Part shown: piece after piece, positions 5,970 through 6,443 of the stretch
Layout: every line of letters starts with the position of its first letter
Position numbering within the stretch: position 1 is the stretch's first letter
DNA from: an uncultured Pseudomonadota bacterium
Lineage (GTDB): Bacteria; Bdellovibrionota_B; Oligoflexia; Oligoflexales; Bog-1112
NCBI GenBank assembly: GCA_937896265.1
Contig: CALBMD010000484.1
Span: 1 to 6,443, forward strand
Length of the DNA: 6,443 bases
Reading direction: 5' to 3'
The notes under the pieces: model-generated
Database searches by the model: none
Seen by the model: the letters and a program-made list of their open reading frames with translations, nothing else
Told to the model about the DNA's origin: nothing
Program-made: the position numbers and the translations under genes

Positions 5970-6443
5970 GTGAAAAGAACCATGCTTCTGGCAGCCTATG
6001 ATGCTGTGGAATCGTTAGCGTCTTTGTCTTCTCGTGTTGAAAGTCGTTTTCGCAGTGATAAAAAGAGAACGTTGAAATCTGCCCCGGTTGTGGGGCACAA
6101 CGGTTTTCGTTATCGAGTACATTCAGATTGGGGTATTCCTGATGAACCGTCGCGTTACCCGGTGAAAGACTGCCATGAAATGGTGGTAGATTCTTTGGGA
6201 AGAATTGTACTTTTGACTAACCATCAAAAGAATAACATTCTGATCTACAACGCCGACGGTCAGATCGTTGATAGCTGGACATTGGGATTTAGATCGGCCC
6301 ATGGCCTGAGCTTGATTCATGAGCAGGGGCGGGATGTTCTGTTTATCTGTGACTATCGCTCTCAATCCGTTGTAAAAACGGATATGAATGGCAACATATT
6401 GATGCGACTACCGACTGCGGGTGAGCTGGGTATATACGAGGAG
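5970..6443 (+). CDS. NHL-repeat / six-bladed beta-propeller protein, 3' end outside the window
   Basis: The frame is open from the GTG at 5970 to the window edge, giving the first 158 residues without a stop. After a basic, non-secretory-looking N-terminus (about 40 residues), the region YRVHSDWG and PVKDCHEM leads into two propeller repeats. The first is about residues 71-103 (MVVDSLGRIVLLTNHQ then NILIYNADGQIVDSW). The second is about residues 110-147 (AHGLSLIHEQGRDVLFICDY then VVKTDMNGNIL). The pattern 'D-x-GRI, then lines ending in IYxxDG' is that of NHL-type propellers, related in fold to peptidyl-alpha-hydroxyglycine amidating lyase. Such propellers bind ligands or catalyse diverse reactions, so no function can be assigned. 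His69 and His111 sit at the start of each blade and could be functional. The gene follows the GRE operon in the same direction, just past a terminator. A link to the GRE is possible but inferred. Confidence 0.8.
   Translation, partial: MKRTMLLAAYDAVESLASLSSRVESRFRSDKKRTLKSAPVVGHNGFRYRVHSDWGIPDEPSRYPVKDCHEMVVDSLGRIVLLTNHQKNNILIYNADGQIVDSWTLGFRSAHGLSLIHEQGRDVLFICDYRSQSVVKTDMNGNILMRLPTAGELGIYEE

Noticed and set aside
1..6443. CRISPR array, insertion sequence, tRNA or rRNA gene
   Set aside because: No regularly spaced repeats, transposase frame with terminal repeats, cloverleaf or rRNA-like segment was found on either strand.

Overview
The window has two halves of different character. The left half (about 1-2460) is AT-rich and loosely packed. 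It holds small regulatory-type genes, long gaps and several inverted repeats. The right half (about 2460-6443) is compact, with regular codon use. It carries a glycyl radical enzyme, its activating enzyme, and the start of a beta-propeller protein. Codon use, Shine-Dalgarno spacing and the protein families fit a Gram-negative bacterium, most likely a gammaproteobacterium, perhaps marine. That is an impression from the sequence, not a database result.

Left half. A small XRE/Cro-type regulator (64-312, +) has two perfect copies of TGTACC-N7-GGTACA directly upstream, and the second touches its ATG. Convergent to it is an HD-domain protein of the small alarmone hydrolase (MESH1-like) type (486-1100, -). 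A possible 39-codon gene (1164-1283, -) lies just upstream of it on the same strand. Next comes about 450 bases without a convincing gene, holding an AT-rich palindromic region that reads as a possible divergent promoter/operator. It is followed by an AraC-type protein reduced to its DNA-binding domain (+).

Right half. After a 197-base intergenic region with a candidate operator come the glycyl radical enzyme (2476-4881) and the radical SAM activase (4871-5851). They overlap by 11 bases, so they form one transcription and translation unit. The enzyme has the Cys-Val-Glu active-site loop of the dehydratase/C-N lyase/C-S lyase/decarboxylase branch and a C-terminal glycyl radical motif. It is therefore neither pyruvate formate-lyase (Cys-Cys) nor, most likely, an X-succinate synthase. 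Its substrate cannot be fixed from sequence alone. A clear rho-independent terminator follows. Only 25 bases after its U-tract an NHL-type beta-propeller gene starts and runs off the right edge.

How the parts may work together (inference): the AraC-type protein may control the adjacent enzyme-activase pair, which would perform an anaerobic radical reaction on an unknown small molecule. The propeller protein may belong to the same unit through terminator readthrough. The XRE, HD and small-ORF genes look like separate accessory cargo.
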